A DNA stretch of 9,594 bases from an uncultured Luteimonas sp. (lineage in GTDB: Bacteria; Pseudomonadota; Gammaproteobacteria; Xanthomonadales; Xanthomonadaceae): assembly GCA_938008415.1 (NCBI GenBank), contig CALLKI010000041.1, positions 1 through 9,594 of the forward strand, in the 5' to 3' direction. Positions within the stretch are counted from its first letter, which is position 1. Every line of letters starts with the position of its first letter. The position numbers were made by a program, and so were the translations under genes. The notes below the pieces were generated by a model. It made no database searches. It worked only from the letters and a program-made list of their open reading frames with translations, and had not been told where the DNA came from. Below are positions 1 through 6,277 of this stretch, piece after piece.

Positions 1-1590
1 GGCGCGATCGAGCGCAACGCCGAGCGCATCGCCGCGATGATCGCCGAGGCCCGCGACGAGTTCGGCGCCGACATCGTGCTGTTCCCGGAGCTGGCGATCA
101 GCGGCTACCCGCCGGAGGACCTGCTGATGCGGCCGTCGTTCCTGGCCGACTGCGAGGCGGCGCTGCACGAGGTGGCGAAGGCCGCGACCGGGATCGTGGC
201 GGTGGTGGGTTGGCCGGAGTCTGCCGGCAGCATCCTCTACAACTCGGCCAGCGTGCTGCGCGACGGCAAGGTCGAGGCGACCTACCGCAAGCGCGAGCTG
301 CCGAATTACAACGTGTTCGACGAGCGCCGCTATTTCCACGAGGACCCGGACGGCGGCCCGTGCGTGTTCGAGGTCAAGGGCGTGCCGGTGGGGCTGATCG
401 TGTGCGAGGACCTGTGGTTCCCCGAGCCGCTGGCCGAGACCGCGGGGCAGGGCGCGCAACTGGTGCTGGTGCCCAACGCCTCGCCGTTCGAGCGCGGCAA
501 GCACGCGCAGCGCGACGCGCTGCTGGCCGAGCGCACGAAGGACAACGGGGTGGCGCTGGCCTACCTCAACCTGGTCGGCGGGCAGGATGCGCTGGTGTTC
601 GACGGGGCCTCGGTGGTGGCCGACGCCGACGGCACGGTGCACCCGGCGGCGGCCGCGTTCACCGACCAGTGGCTGGTGGTGGAGTACGACGTCGCGGGGC
701 GCCGGTTCGCGCCGGTGCTGTGGATGGACGACGGCGACGAGAGCATGGACGCGCTCGCCTGGCGCGCGATCGTGCGCGGGATCCGCGACTACTGCGGCAA
801 GAACGGCTTCTCGAAGGCGTGGCTGGGGCTGTCGGGCGGGATCGACTCGGCGCTGGTGCTGGCGCTGGCGGTGGAGGCGCTGGGCGCGGAGAACGTCACC
901 GCGGTGCGGCTGCCCTCGCGCTACACCGCGAACCTGTCCAACGACCTGGCGCGCGCGCAGTGCGAGGCGCTGGGCGTGCGGATGCTGACGGTGCCGATCG
1001 AGCAGCCGTTCCAGGGCTTCCTCGACGCGCTGGCGCCGCACTTCGAGGGGCTGGCGCCCGACGTCACCGAGGAGAACCTGCAGTCGCGCGCGCGCGGCGC
1101 GATCCTGATGGCGCTGGCCAACAAGTTCGGCGGGTTGCTGCTGACCACCGGCAACAAGAGCGAGTACGCGGTGGGCTACGCCACGATCTACGGCGACATG
1201 TGCGGCGGCTACGCGCCGATCAAGGACCTGTACAAGACCGAGGTGTACGGGCTGGCGAAATGGCGCAACACGGTGGGCGGGGCGCCGGTGATCCCGCCGG
1301 GGGTGATCGCGCGGCCGCCGTCGGCGGAGCTGCGCGAGAACCAGACCGACCAGGATTCGCTGCCGCCGTACGACGTGCTCGACGCGATCCTGTTCCGCCA
1401 CATCGACCTGGAGCAGTCGCGCGACGAGATCGTGGGCGCCGGCTTCGACGCGGCCACGGTGGACCGGGTGCTGCGCCTGGTGCGCACCAGCGAGTGGAAG
1501 CGCCACCAGGCCGCGCCGGGGCCGAAGGTCTCGCGCCGCGCGTTCGGCCGCGAGCGCCGCTACCCGATCACCAACCGCTACCCGGCCTGA
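1..1590 (+). CDS. nadE: Glutamine-dependent NAD+ synthetase, 3' part (start lies left of the window)
   Basis: Last step of NAD biosynthesis in the cytoplasm: ATP-dependent amidation of nicotinate adenine dinucleotide, with ammonia released from glutamine by an N-terminal nitrilase-type domain. The frame is open from base 1, so 529 residues are visible; the family is about 540-550, so roughly 15-20 N-terminal residues are missing. The first ATG at 37 is internal, because the codons before it already read like the family's N-terminal region. Numbering from base 1, the nitrilase triad is Glu30 (in PELAISGYPPEDLL), Lys97 (YRKRELPNY) and Cys135 (LIVCEDLWF). The synthetase domain follows, with the ATP-pyrophosphatase loop SGGIDS at 278-283, then TTGNKSEYAVGYATIYGDM and the C-terminal RPPSAELRENQTDQDSLPPY block. 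All key residues are intact. The next gene starts 117 bases downstream on the same strand. Confidence 0.97.
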   Translation, partial: GAIERNAERIAAMIAEARDEFGADIVLFPELAISGYPPEDLLMRPSFLADCEAALHEVAKAATGIVAVVGWPESAGSILYNSASVLRDGKVEATYRKRELPNYNVFDERRYFHEDPDGGPCVFEVKGVPVGLIVCEDLWFPEPLAETAGQGAQLVLVPNASPFERGKHAQRDALLAERTKDNGVALAYLNLVGGQDALVFDGASVVADADGTVHPAAAAFTDQWLVVEYDVAGRRFAPVLWMDDGDESMDALAWRAIVRGIRDYCGKNGFSKAWLGLSGGIDSALVLALAVEALGAENVTAVRLPSRYTANLSNDLARAQCEALGVRMLTVPIEQPFQGFLDALAPHFEGLAPDVTEENLQSRARGAILMALANKFGGLLLTTGNKSEYAVGYATIYGDMCGGYAPIKDLYKTEVYGLAKWRNTVGGAPVIPPGVIARPPSAELRENQTDQDSLPPYDVLDAILFRHIDLEQSRDEIVGAGFDAATVDRVLRLVRTSEWKRHQAAPGPKVSRRAFGRERRYPITNRYPA

Positions 1591-1707
1591 GCGCCCGCCG
1601 CACGGGCTCGCGCCCGCCCGCCGCGTCCGGTAACGTGGTGCGGCGAGGGAACGCATGGCCGGTCACGGAGGACGCGGTAGGGGGTTTCCAGGAGAAAGAC
1701 AGGGGAT

Positions 1708-2598
1708 ATGGGAGGCAAGAAGCACGGACAACGCCACCGGCAGCAGGGCGCGGGAAGCCAGCGCGGGAAGCGCAGGCTGCCGGCCGGCCCGGTGGACTGG
1801 GCGCTGCGCGCGCTGACGGTGTTCGGGGTGTTGCTCACCGCGTACCTCACGTGGAGCGGGGCGAGCGGGGAAGGCGCGGCCTTCTGCGCCGAGGATTCGG
1901 GTTGCGACGTGGTGCAGGGCAGCCGCTGGTCGCGTTTCCTTGGGCTGCCGATCACGTTCTGGGGGATGCTGCTGTACCTGGCGATGGCGTGGACGGCGTG
2001 GCCGGGCACGAGGCGGCTGTCGCGCTGGCAGCGGCTGTGGCGGCTGTCGTTCTGGGGGCTGGCGATCAGCGTGTACCTGACCCTGGCGGCGTGGATCTCG
2101 CTGCAGGCCTTCTGCATGTGGTGCCTGCTGTCGCTGGCGACGGTCACGGCGGTCTTCGTGCTGGTGCAGTGGCGCCGTCCCGAGGGTGCGCCGGGCGGCA
2201 CCTGGGGCAACTGGCTGCTGGCCAACGGCCTGGTCGCGCTGGGCCTGGTGCTGGCGCTGCAGGCCTCGGCCATGGGCCTGCTGGAGCGGCGCGAGGACCC
2301 GCGCCTGCGCGGGCTGGCCGAGCACCTCGAGCGCTCCGGCGCAAGGTTCTACGGCGCCTACTGGTGCCCGAAGTGCAACGAGCAGAAGCGCGCCTTCGGC
2401 GGCGCGGCCAGGCGCCTGCCCTACGTGGAGTGTTCGCCGAACGGCCGCAACGGCGGCATCGCCTTCGACTGCGCCAGCGCGGGCATCTATTCCTATCCGA
2501 CCTGGGTGATCGGCGGGCGCCAGTACACCGGCGTGCTGAGCCCGGAGCGGCTCGCGGCGATGAGTGGATACGACCTGGAGCGCGCGCCAGAGCAGTAG
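1708..2598 (+). CDS. VKOR-thioredoxin fusion, membrane disulfide-bond oxidoreductase
   Basis: A 296-residue membrane protein with a vitamin K epoxide reductase domain followed by a thioredoxin-like domain. Such fusions oxidise periplasmic thiols and pass electrons to quinone, replacing or complementing DsbB/DsbA. The N-terminus is strongly basic (cytoplasmic side), followed by five hydrophobic segments near residues 33-49, 78-96, 113-130, 134-154 and 168-189. This places the C-terminal domain in the periplasm. The VKOR loop cysteines are Cys60 and Cys66, and its quinone-side pair is CMWC (136-139). The thioredoxin domain has WCPKC (Cys220/Cys223) plus Cys242 and Cys255. The 19- and 13-residue gaps after Cys223 match, from memory, the cyanobacterial VKOR-Trx fusion. 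The start ATG is preceded by AGGAG (1690-1694) and AGGGGA. The gene converges with bamD and the hairpin at 2628 separates them. The fold is certain; the physiological partner is inferred. Confidence 0.9.
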   Translation: MGGKKHGQRHRQQGAGSQRGKRRLPAGPVDWALRALTVFGVLLTAYLTWSGASGEGAAFCAEDSGCDVVQGSRWSRFLGLPITFWGMLLYLAMAWTAWPGTRRLSRWQRLWRLSFWGLAISVYLTLAAWISLQAFCMWCLLSLATVTAVFVLVQWRRPEGAPGGTWGNWLLANGLVALGLVLALQASAMGLLERREDPRLRGLAEHLERSGARFYGAYWCPKCNEQKRAFGGAARRLPYVECSPNGRNGGIAFDCASAGIYSYPTWVIGGRQYTGVLSPERLAAMSGYDLERAPEQ

Positions 2599-2627
2599 CG
2601 CGGGTGCCGGGAGGCCCCGGAAACGGA

Positions 2628-2650
2628 AACGCCGCCCCATGGGCGGCGTT
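2628..2650. terminator. Hairpin between convergent VKOR fusion and bamD, likely bidirectional terminator
   Basis: A perfect 10-bp stem (AACGCCGCCC / GGGCGGCGTT) with a 3-base loop lies 29 bases after the VKOR stop and 52 bases beyond the bamD stop. A-containing sequence (GGAAACGGAAAC) comes before it and T/C-rich sequence (TTCCTGTTTCC) after it, so it could end transcripts from both sides. There is no long uninterrupted T-run, so efficiency is uncertain. Confidence 0.6.
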
Positions 2651-2702
2651 CCTGTTCCTGTTTCCTGTTCCTGGCGGCGGTGCCGCGGCGGTCCCGGGCG
2701 GT

Positions 2703-3581
2703 TCAGTCGCGGTAGCGCTGGCTGTTGTCGATCGGGGATTTCTCGCCGGCGAACGGGTTGAGCTTGCGGATGGCCCACGGGTAGTCGGGCCAGTTGCCCT
2801 CCAGGTACGGGTGGTCCGGGGCGTTCTGCTCGAGCACGCGCCTGGCATCCGCGGCGAGGGCTTCGTTGCCCAGCTCGGTGTAGGCGGCGGCCAGGATGGC
2901 GACCGCGTCGTTCTGGAACTCGCTCTGCGGGTAGGTCTCGAGCAGGTACTTCGCACGCGAGGCGGCGGCGACCCAGGCGCCGCGGCGCAGGTAGTAGAGC
3001 GCGACGTCGGCCTCGTGCCGGGCGAACAGGTTGCGCAGCGCGACCATGCGCTGGCGGGCGTCGGCGGCGTAGCGGCTGTTGGGGTAGTTCTGCACCACGC
3101 GCGCGAAGTCGGCGTAGGCCTGGTTGGGGGTATCGAGCTCGCGCCGGCTGGCATCCAGCTTCCAGACGCGCTGGAAGAAGACGGTGTCGCGGTTCGAGTT
3201 CACCAGGCCGCGCAGGTAGTACATGTACGCCACGTGGCGGTGGGTGGGATAGGTGCGCAGGAAGCGGTCGATGCTGGAGATCGCCTCCTCGTTGTTGCCG
3301 CTCTTGTAGTGCGCGTACGCCGTTTCCATCAGCGCCTGCTCGGTGTACGGGCCGTACGGGTACTGGGCGACCAGGCGGCGGAAGGTGAGGATGGCGCCGT
3401 TCCAGTTGCCCGTGCGCATCTGGTTGTGGCCGCGTTCGTACAGCTCCTCGACCGGCACGCCCTCGGTGTCGTCCTTCTTCTTGCCGAACCAGCCCTTCGT
3501 GCTCGAGCAGCCGGTGGCGGCGAAGACGACGACCAGCAGGAGCAGGGCGAGCCGGTGGAGAGCGGGGATGCGTGGGGTCAT
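2703..3581 (-). CDS. bamD: Outer membrane protein assembly factor BamD (lipoprotein, TPR)
   Basis: Lipoprotein subunit of the BAM complex that folds beta-barrel proteins into the outer membrane. The 292-residue product begins with MTPRIPALHRLALLLL, a hydrophobic signal with lipobox ATGC giving lipidated Cys25 at the inner leaflet of the outer membrane. TPR repeats follow: YERGHNQMRTGNWNGAI, the YPYGPYTEQALMETAYAHY helix pair, DRFLRTYPTH, the FARVVQNYPNSRYAADA repeat and RRGAWVAAASRAKYLLETYP. These align by eye with E. coli BamD through nearly its whole length, with a longer C-terminal tail (to ...NSQRYRD). I chose the start at 3581; an in-frame ATG at 3608 would sit only about 8 bases after a TATTAT -10 box (3617-3622 on this strand), making it near-leaderless, and would add residues before the signal peptide. 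It is divergent from rluD, as in E. coli. Confidence 0.95.
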   Translation of the reverse strand: MTPRIPALHRLALLLLVVVFAATGCSSTKGWFGKKKDDTEGVPVEELYERGHNQMRTGNWNGAILTFRRLVAQYPYGPYTEQALMETAYAHYKSGNNEEAISSIDRFLRTYPTHRHVAYMYYLRGLVNSNRDTVFFQRVWKLDASRRELDTPNQAYADFARVVQNYPNSRYAADARQRMVALRNLFARHEADVALYYLRRGAWVAAASRAKYLLETYPQSEFQNDAVAILAAAYTELGNEALAADARRVLEQNAPDHPYLEGNWPDYPWAIRKLNPFAGEKSPIDNSQRYRD

Positions 3582-3606
3582 TGGAAGTCGGGGCTGCGGC
3601 AGAGGC

Positions 3607-4689
3607 ATGAACGGCGATAATACCAGCCCCGTCCGGGCCACCCATGGCCCGGGCCTGAACCCGAGCCTGCCGGAACCCGCCGTGCCGACGCCCTCCCAGT
3701 TTCCCGCCGACGACGCCGATGCGATCCGCACGGCCACCGTGCCGCTGTCCGCGGCCGGGCGCCGCTTCGACGCGGTCCTCGCCGAGCTGTTCCCCGAGTT
3801 CTCGCGCTCGCGGCTGGCGGCGTGGATCAGGTCCGGCGACGCGCTGCTGGACGGCCGCCCCGCGCGGCCGCGCGACCCTGTACGCGGCGGGGAGGCGGTG
3901 CGGCTGAACGTGGCCCTGGAGGACCGCGGGGAGGCCGTGCCGCAGGACATCCCGCTGTCGGTCCTGTACGAGGACGAGGCGGTGCTGGTGATCGACAAAC
4001 CGGCCGGGATGGTGGTGCACCCGGGCGCCGGCGTCAGCGAGGGCACACTGGTCAACGCGTTGCTGCATCGCGACCCCTCGGTGGCGGCGCTGCCGCGGGC
4101 GGGGGTGGTGCACCGGCTCGACAAGGACACCTCGGGCGTGATGGTGGTGGCGCGCACGCTGCAGGCGCAGACCGCGCTGGTGGAGCAGTTGTCCTCGCGC
4201 CAGGTCCACCGCCAGTACCTGGCCGTGGTGGTGGGCGCACTGGTGTCCGGCGGCACCGCCGACGCGCCGATCGACCGCCATCCCCGCGACCGCCTGCGCA
4301 TGGCCGTGCGCGAGGACGGGCGCGAGGCGGTGACCCACTACCGCCTGCGCGAGCGCTTCCGCGCGCACACCGCGCTCGAATGCCGGCTCGAGACCGGGCG
4401 CACGCACCAGATCCGCGTGCACATGGCGCACATCCGCTTCCCGATCGTCGGCGATCCGCTCTACGGCGGGCCGCTGAAGCTGCCGCGGGGCGCCTCGGAG
4501 GAGCTGGTCGAGGCGCTGCGCGGGTTCCGGCGCCAGGCGCTGCACGCCGAGACACTGGAGTTCGCCCATCCGCTGAGCGGCGAGCCGGTGCGTTGCACCG
4601 CGCCGGTGCCCGAGGACATGCGCAGGCTGATGGTGCTGCTGCGCGAGGACGCGGAGCGGCACGCGGAAGCGGAGCTGGGGCGGCGATGA
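3607..4689 (+). CDS. rluD: 23S rRNA pseudouridine(1911/1915/1917) synthase RluD
   Basis: Isomerises uridines in helix 69 of 23S rRNA to pseudouridine during late 50S assembly. From ATG 3607 it has 360 residues. An S4 RNA-binding domain spans about 50-105 (AGRRFDAVLAELFPEFSRSR, then GDALLDGRPARPRD). The RluA-type catalytic domain follows, with HRLDKDTSG and catalytic Asp172, the RQYLAVVVG segment, the LETGRTHQIRVHMAH motif and GDPLYGG. The start is uncertain. The first 25-40 residues are low-complexity and not family-like, E. coli RluD has 326 residues, and an in-frame GTG at 3682 would give 335. A GATAAT box at 3616-3621 would place transcription start near 3628, which would favour the GTG. 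The stop overlaps the pgeF start as ATGA, so the two are translationally coupled. Confidence 0.94.
   Translation: MNGDNTSPVRATHGPGLNPSLPEPAVPTPSQFPADDADAIRTATVPLSAAGRRFDAVLAELFPEFSRSRLAAWIRSGDALLDGRPARPRDPVRGGEAVRLNVALEDRGEAVPQDIPLSVLYEDEAVLVIDKPAGMVVHPGAGVSEGTLVNALLHRDPSVAALPRAGVVHRLDKDTSGVMVVARTLQAQTALVEQLSSRQVHRQYLAVVVGALVSGGTADAPIDRHPRDRLRMAVREDGREAVTHYRLRERFRAHTALECRLETGRTHQIRVHMAHIRFPIVGDPLYGGPLKLPRGASEELVEALRGFRRQALHAETLEFAHPLSGEPVRCTAPVPEDMRRLMVLLREDAERHAEAELGRR
3616..3622. promoter_or_regulatory. Overlapping divergent -10 boxes between bamD and rluD
   Basis: The short AT-rich island GATAATA reads as GATAAT on the plus strand (5/6 to TATAAT) and as TATTAT on the minus strand (5/6). 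It is the only AT-rich stretch in this neighbourhood and lies between the divergent genes. No good -35 hexamer is visible for either direction. If both are used, the rluD start at 3607 lies upstream of its own promoter, favouring GTG 3682, and bamD starts at 3581 with a leader of roughly 25-30 bases. Confidence 0.4.
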
Positions 4690-5768
4690 GCGCGCGGGTC
4701 GCCGCCGCCGCGCCGTTCCCTGGCAACGTGCACGCCTTCACCACGCTGCGCCACGGCGCGGGCGCCTCGCGGCCGCCGTTCGACAGCTTCAACCTCGGCA
4801 ATTTCAGGGGCGAGGGCGGCGACGATCCCGCGGTGGTGGCGCGCAACCGCATGGAACTGTTCGAGCGCTTCGGCCTGCCGTCGTGGCCGCACTGGCTGCG
4901 GCAGGTGCACGGCACGCGCGTGCTGCGGTTCGATGCGCCATGCCCCCCTCCCGGCCTCCCCCCGCGCTGCGCGCAGGGGGAGGCGCCCGGGCGCGCGGAT
5001 CGTCCGGATGACCGGCGCGCTGCGCCCGATGCTTTCCCTCTCCCGTTCACGGGGGAGGGTCGGGGTGGGGGCAGTGATGCCCCCGCGTTCTCCGGAATGC
5101 CCCCCTCCCCACCTCCCCCCGCTCCCGCGGGGGGAGGTGTTCACCTTCGTCCCCCGCATGCGGGGGGCGAGGATGATCCGCTTGCGCGGCATTGCCGCGC
5201 GGATCGTCCGGATGACCGGCGCGATGCGCCGGGCCGGACGGGCAGGGGTGGGGGCGAAAACATCCCGCCCGCCGGCGACGAACCCGAAGCCGACGCCGCG
5301 GTGACCGCCGTGCCCGGCGTCGTGCTCGCCATCCTCACCGCCGATTGCCTGCCGGTGGTGTTCGCGGCCAGGGACGGAAGCGAGGTCGCTGCGGCGCACG
5401 CCGGCTGGCCCGGGCTGTCGAAGGGCATGCTGGAGGCGGCGCTGGCGGCGATGCGCACGCCGTCTGCGGACGTGGTGGCCTGGATCGGTCCCTGCGCGGG
5501 GCCGGAACGCTACGAGGTGGGGCGCGACGTGTACGACGCCTTCGTCTCGCGGGACGCGGGGGCCGCCGCCTGCTTCCGGCCGGTACGCGAGGGGCACTGG
5601 CTCGCGGACCTGCCCGCGCTCGCCCGGCGCCGGCTCGTCGCCGCGGGCATGTCCGCGGCCGACATCCACGGTGGCGGGCTGTGCACGATCTCGGACCCGG
5701 CGCGCTTCTTCTCGCACCGCCGCGATGGCCGCAGCGGCCGCATGGCGACGGTCGTCTGGATGACGTGA
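4686..5768 (+). CDS. pgeF: Peptidoglycan editing factor PgeF (YfiH, laccase-domain) carrying a large in-frame repeat insertion
   Basis: YfiH/PgeF family proteins are metal-binding 'multicopper polyphenol oxidase' enzymes. In E. coli PgeF removes mis-incorporated L-serine peptidoglycan precursors. Start ATG 4686 overlaps the rluD stop. The product is 360 residues, against about 245-260 for the family. The ligands are His75 (LRQVHGTRV), Cys221 (TADCLPVV) and His238 (HAGW), equivalent to E. coli His71, Cys107 and His124. The Cys-His spacing is the normal 17, but the His-Cys spacing is 146 instead of 36, an excess of 110 residues. The extra segment (about residues 86-196) is Pro/Gly/Arg/Asp-rich and encoded by palindromic repeats. 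The C-terminal GGGLCTISDPARFFSHRRDG block is intact. Another oddity is HAGWPG where HAGWRG is usual. The frame stays open, so a product is possible, but activity is unproven. It converges with the HxlR gene with only three bases between stops. Confidence 0.9.
   Translation: MSARVAAAAPFPGNVHAFTTLRHGAGASRPPFDSFNLGNFRGEGGDDPAVVARNRMELFERFGLPSWPHWLRQVHGTRVLRFDAPCPPPGLPPRCAQGEAPGRADRPDDRRAAPDAFPLPFTGEGRGGGSDAPAFSGMPPSPPPPAPAGGGVHLRPPHAGGEDDPLARHCRADRPDDRRDAPGRTGRGGGENIPPAGDEPEADAAVTAVPGVVLAILTADCLPVVFAARDGSEVAAAHAGWPGLSKGMLEAALAAMRTPSADVVAWIGPCAGPERYEVGRDVYDAFVSRDAGAAACFRPVREGHWLADLPALARRRLVAAGMSAADIHGGGLCTISDPARFFSHRRDGRSGRMATVVWMT
4992..5026 (+). repeat. Internal 35-base direct repeat, copy 1
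   Basis: Matches 5196-5230 at 34 of 35 positions; the only difference is C5020 against A5224. The offset is 204 bases (68 codons), so both copies are read in the same frame and encode RADRPDDRR followed by AAP here. Confidence 0.9.
5196..5230 (+). repeat. Internal 35-base direct repeat, copy 2
   Basis: Second copy of the repeat at 4992-5026, encoding RADRPDDRR followed by DAP. Its left part also pairs with GGATGATCCG (5171-5180) as an imperfect inverted repeat, so it belongs to the hairpin cluster and not to ancestral pgeF. Confidence 0.9.
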
Positions 5769-5771
5769 GTT

Positions 5772-6179
5772 TCAGCGCGACGTCGATCGGCGTTCGTAAC
5801 GGGCACGGGCCCGTTCTATCTCGGGCATGTGCGTTTCCGCCCATTGCTTGATCTGCCCGACCAGCCTGAGCAGCGAGCGTCCGAGCGGGGTGAGCGCATA
5901 ATCCACGCGCACCGGCACCGAGGGCGTCACCGTCCGCTGCACGAGGCCGTCGCGCTCGAGTTCGCGCAGCGTCTGCGCCAACATCTTCTGGCTCACGCCG
6001 GCCACGGTCCGCGCGATCTCGGAGTAGCGCATGTTGCCGTTGCCGAGCGCGTTTACCACCAGGGTCACCCACTTGTCTCCCAGCCGGTCGAGCAACTGCC
6101 GGCTGGGGCAGGTCTCGAGGTATGCGTCGTATGCCTTCTTCGCCGCTGCGCGCCTCTGCGCGGCCGTCTGCACGGGCAT
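5772..6179 (-). CDS. HxlR-family (DUF24) winged-helix transcriptional regulator
   Basis: A 135-residue DNA-binding repressor or activator of the HxlR/DUF24 family, whose members often sense electrophiles, quinones or oxidants. The start at 6179 follows a perfect AGGAGG; an in-frame ATG at 6239 would run through the promoter region and is rejected. Family marks are CPSRQLLDRLGDKW (24-37), the helix-turn-helix MRYSEIARTVAGVSQKMLAQ with LRELERDGLVQR, and the wing VPVRVDYALTPLGRSL. Cys24 is the only cysteine and occupies the conserved N-terminal position used as a redox switch in YodB, HypR and QorR, so a one-Cys thiol mechanism is plausible. It is divergent from a quinone-oxidoreductase gene, the usual arrangement of regulator and target (for example QorR-qor2 of Corynebacterium glutamicum). 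The family call is firm; the ligand and target are inferred. Confidence 0.9.
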   Translation of the reverse strand: MPVQTAAQRRAAAKKAYDAYLETCPSRQLLDRLGDKWVTLVVNALGNGNMRYSEIARTVAGVSQKMLAQTLRELERDGLVQRTVTPSVPVRVDYALTPLGRSLLRLVGQIKQWAETHMPEIERARARYERRSTSR

Positions 6180-6200
6180 GACTTCCTCCTGGGGAATAAA

Positions 6201-6224
6201 GTTACTTTTAGGTACGTGCTTACC
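6201..6224. promoter_or_regulatory. Candidate HxlR operator and divergent promoter region
   Basis: This is the AT-rich core of the 98-base divergent spacer. It contains GGTA-N6-TACC (6211-6224), a perfect inverted repeat. To its left, GTTAC (6201-6205) joins with GTAC (6212-6215) to give TTAC/GTAC/TTAC motifs about ten bases apart. This resembles the GTAC/GTTAC-type half-sites seen before genes controlled by HxlR regulators. For the minus-strand gene, TTGGTA (6222-6227) could serve as -35 about 16-17 bases from TAACTT. Binding is inferred only. Confidence 0.45.
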
Positions 6225-6277
6225 AAAAGAGAGTATCACGGCTGGTCTGGCGCTCCTTGACGACCAGGAGGTGTGCC

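Larger units (their letters stand above)
4940..5270 (+). repeat. Palindromic C/G-rich repeat cluster inserted inside pgeF
   Basis: This stretch has no counterpart in normal PgeF and is a chain of hairpins. GCCTCCCCC (4954-4962) pairs with GGGGGAGGC (4976-4984). CCCTCTCCCG (5036-5045) pairs with CGGGGGAGGG (5050-5059). GGGGGCA-GTGA-TGCCCCC lies at 5067-5084. A perfect 12-bp stem, ACCTCCCCCCGC/GCGGGGGGAGGT, lies at 5111-5138. The palindrome CCCCCGCATGCGGGGG is at 5151-5166, and an imperfect inverted repeat spans about 5170-5212. Bases 5051-5175 are collinear with 8519-8637 in the gloA-clpB spacer. Boundaries are estimated from where PgeF-like sequence stops and resumes, and are uncertain by about 15 bases. 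Confidence 0.88.

Noticed and set aside
210..3620. 1136-codon open frame on the plus strand
   Set aside because: It overlaps nadE, the VKOR fusion and bamD out of frame, is Arg/Ala/Gly-rich and has no recognisable domain; this is the stop-poor shadow expected at very high GC.
1663..4662. 999-codon open frame on the minus strand
   Set aside because: Antisense or out of frame to the VKOR fusion, bamD and rluD, with low-complexity Arg/Gln/Pro translation; a GC shadow.
5066..5138. Rho-independent terminator within pgeF
   Set aside because: The stems are strong, but no T-run follows them and the pgeF frame continues with conserved motifs; attenuation cannot be excluded but is not supported.
4461..5717. 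418-codon minus-strand frame opposite rluD/pgeF
   Set aside because: No family resemblance; pgeF on the plus strand has conserved metal ligands before and after the insertion, so the plus strand is the coding one.
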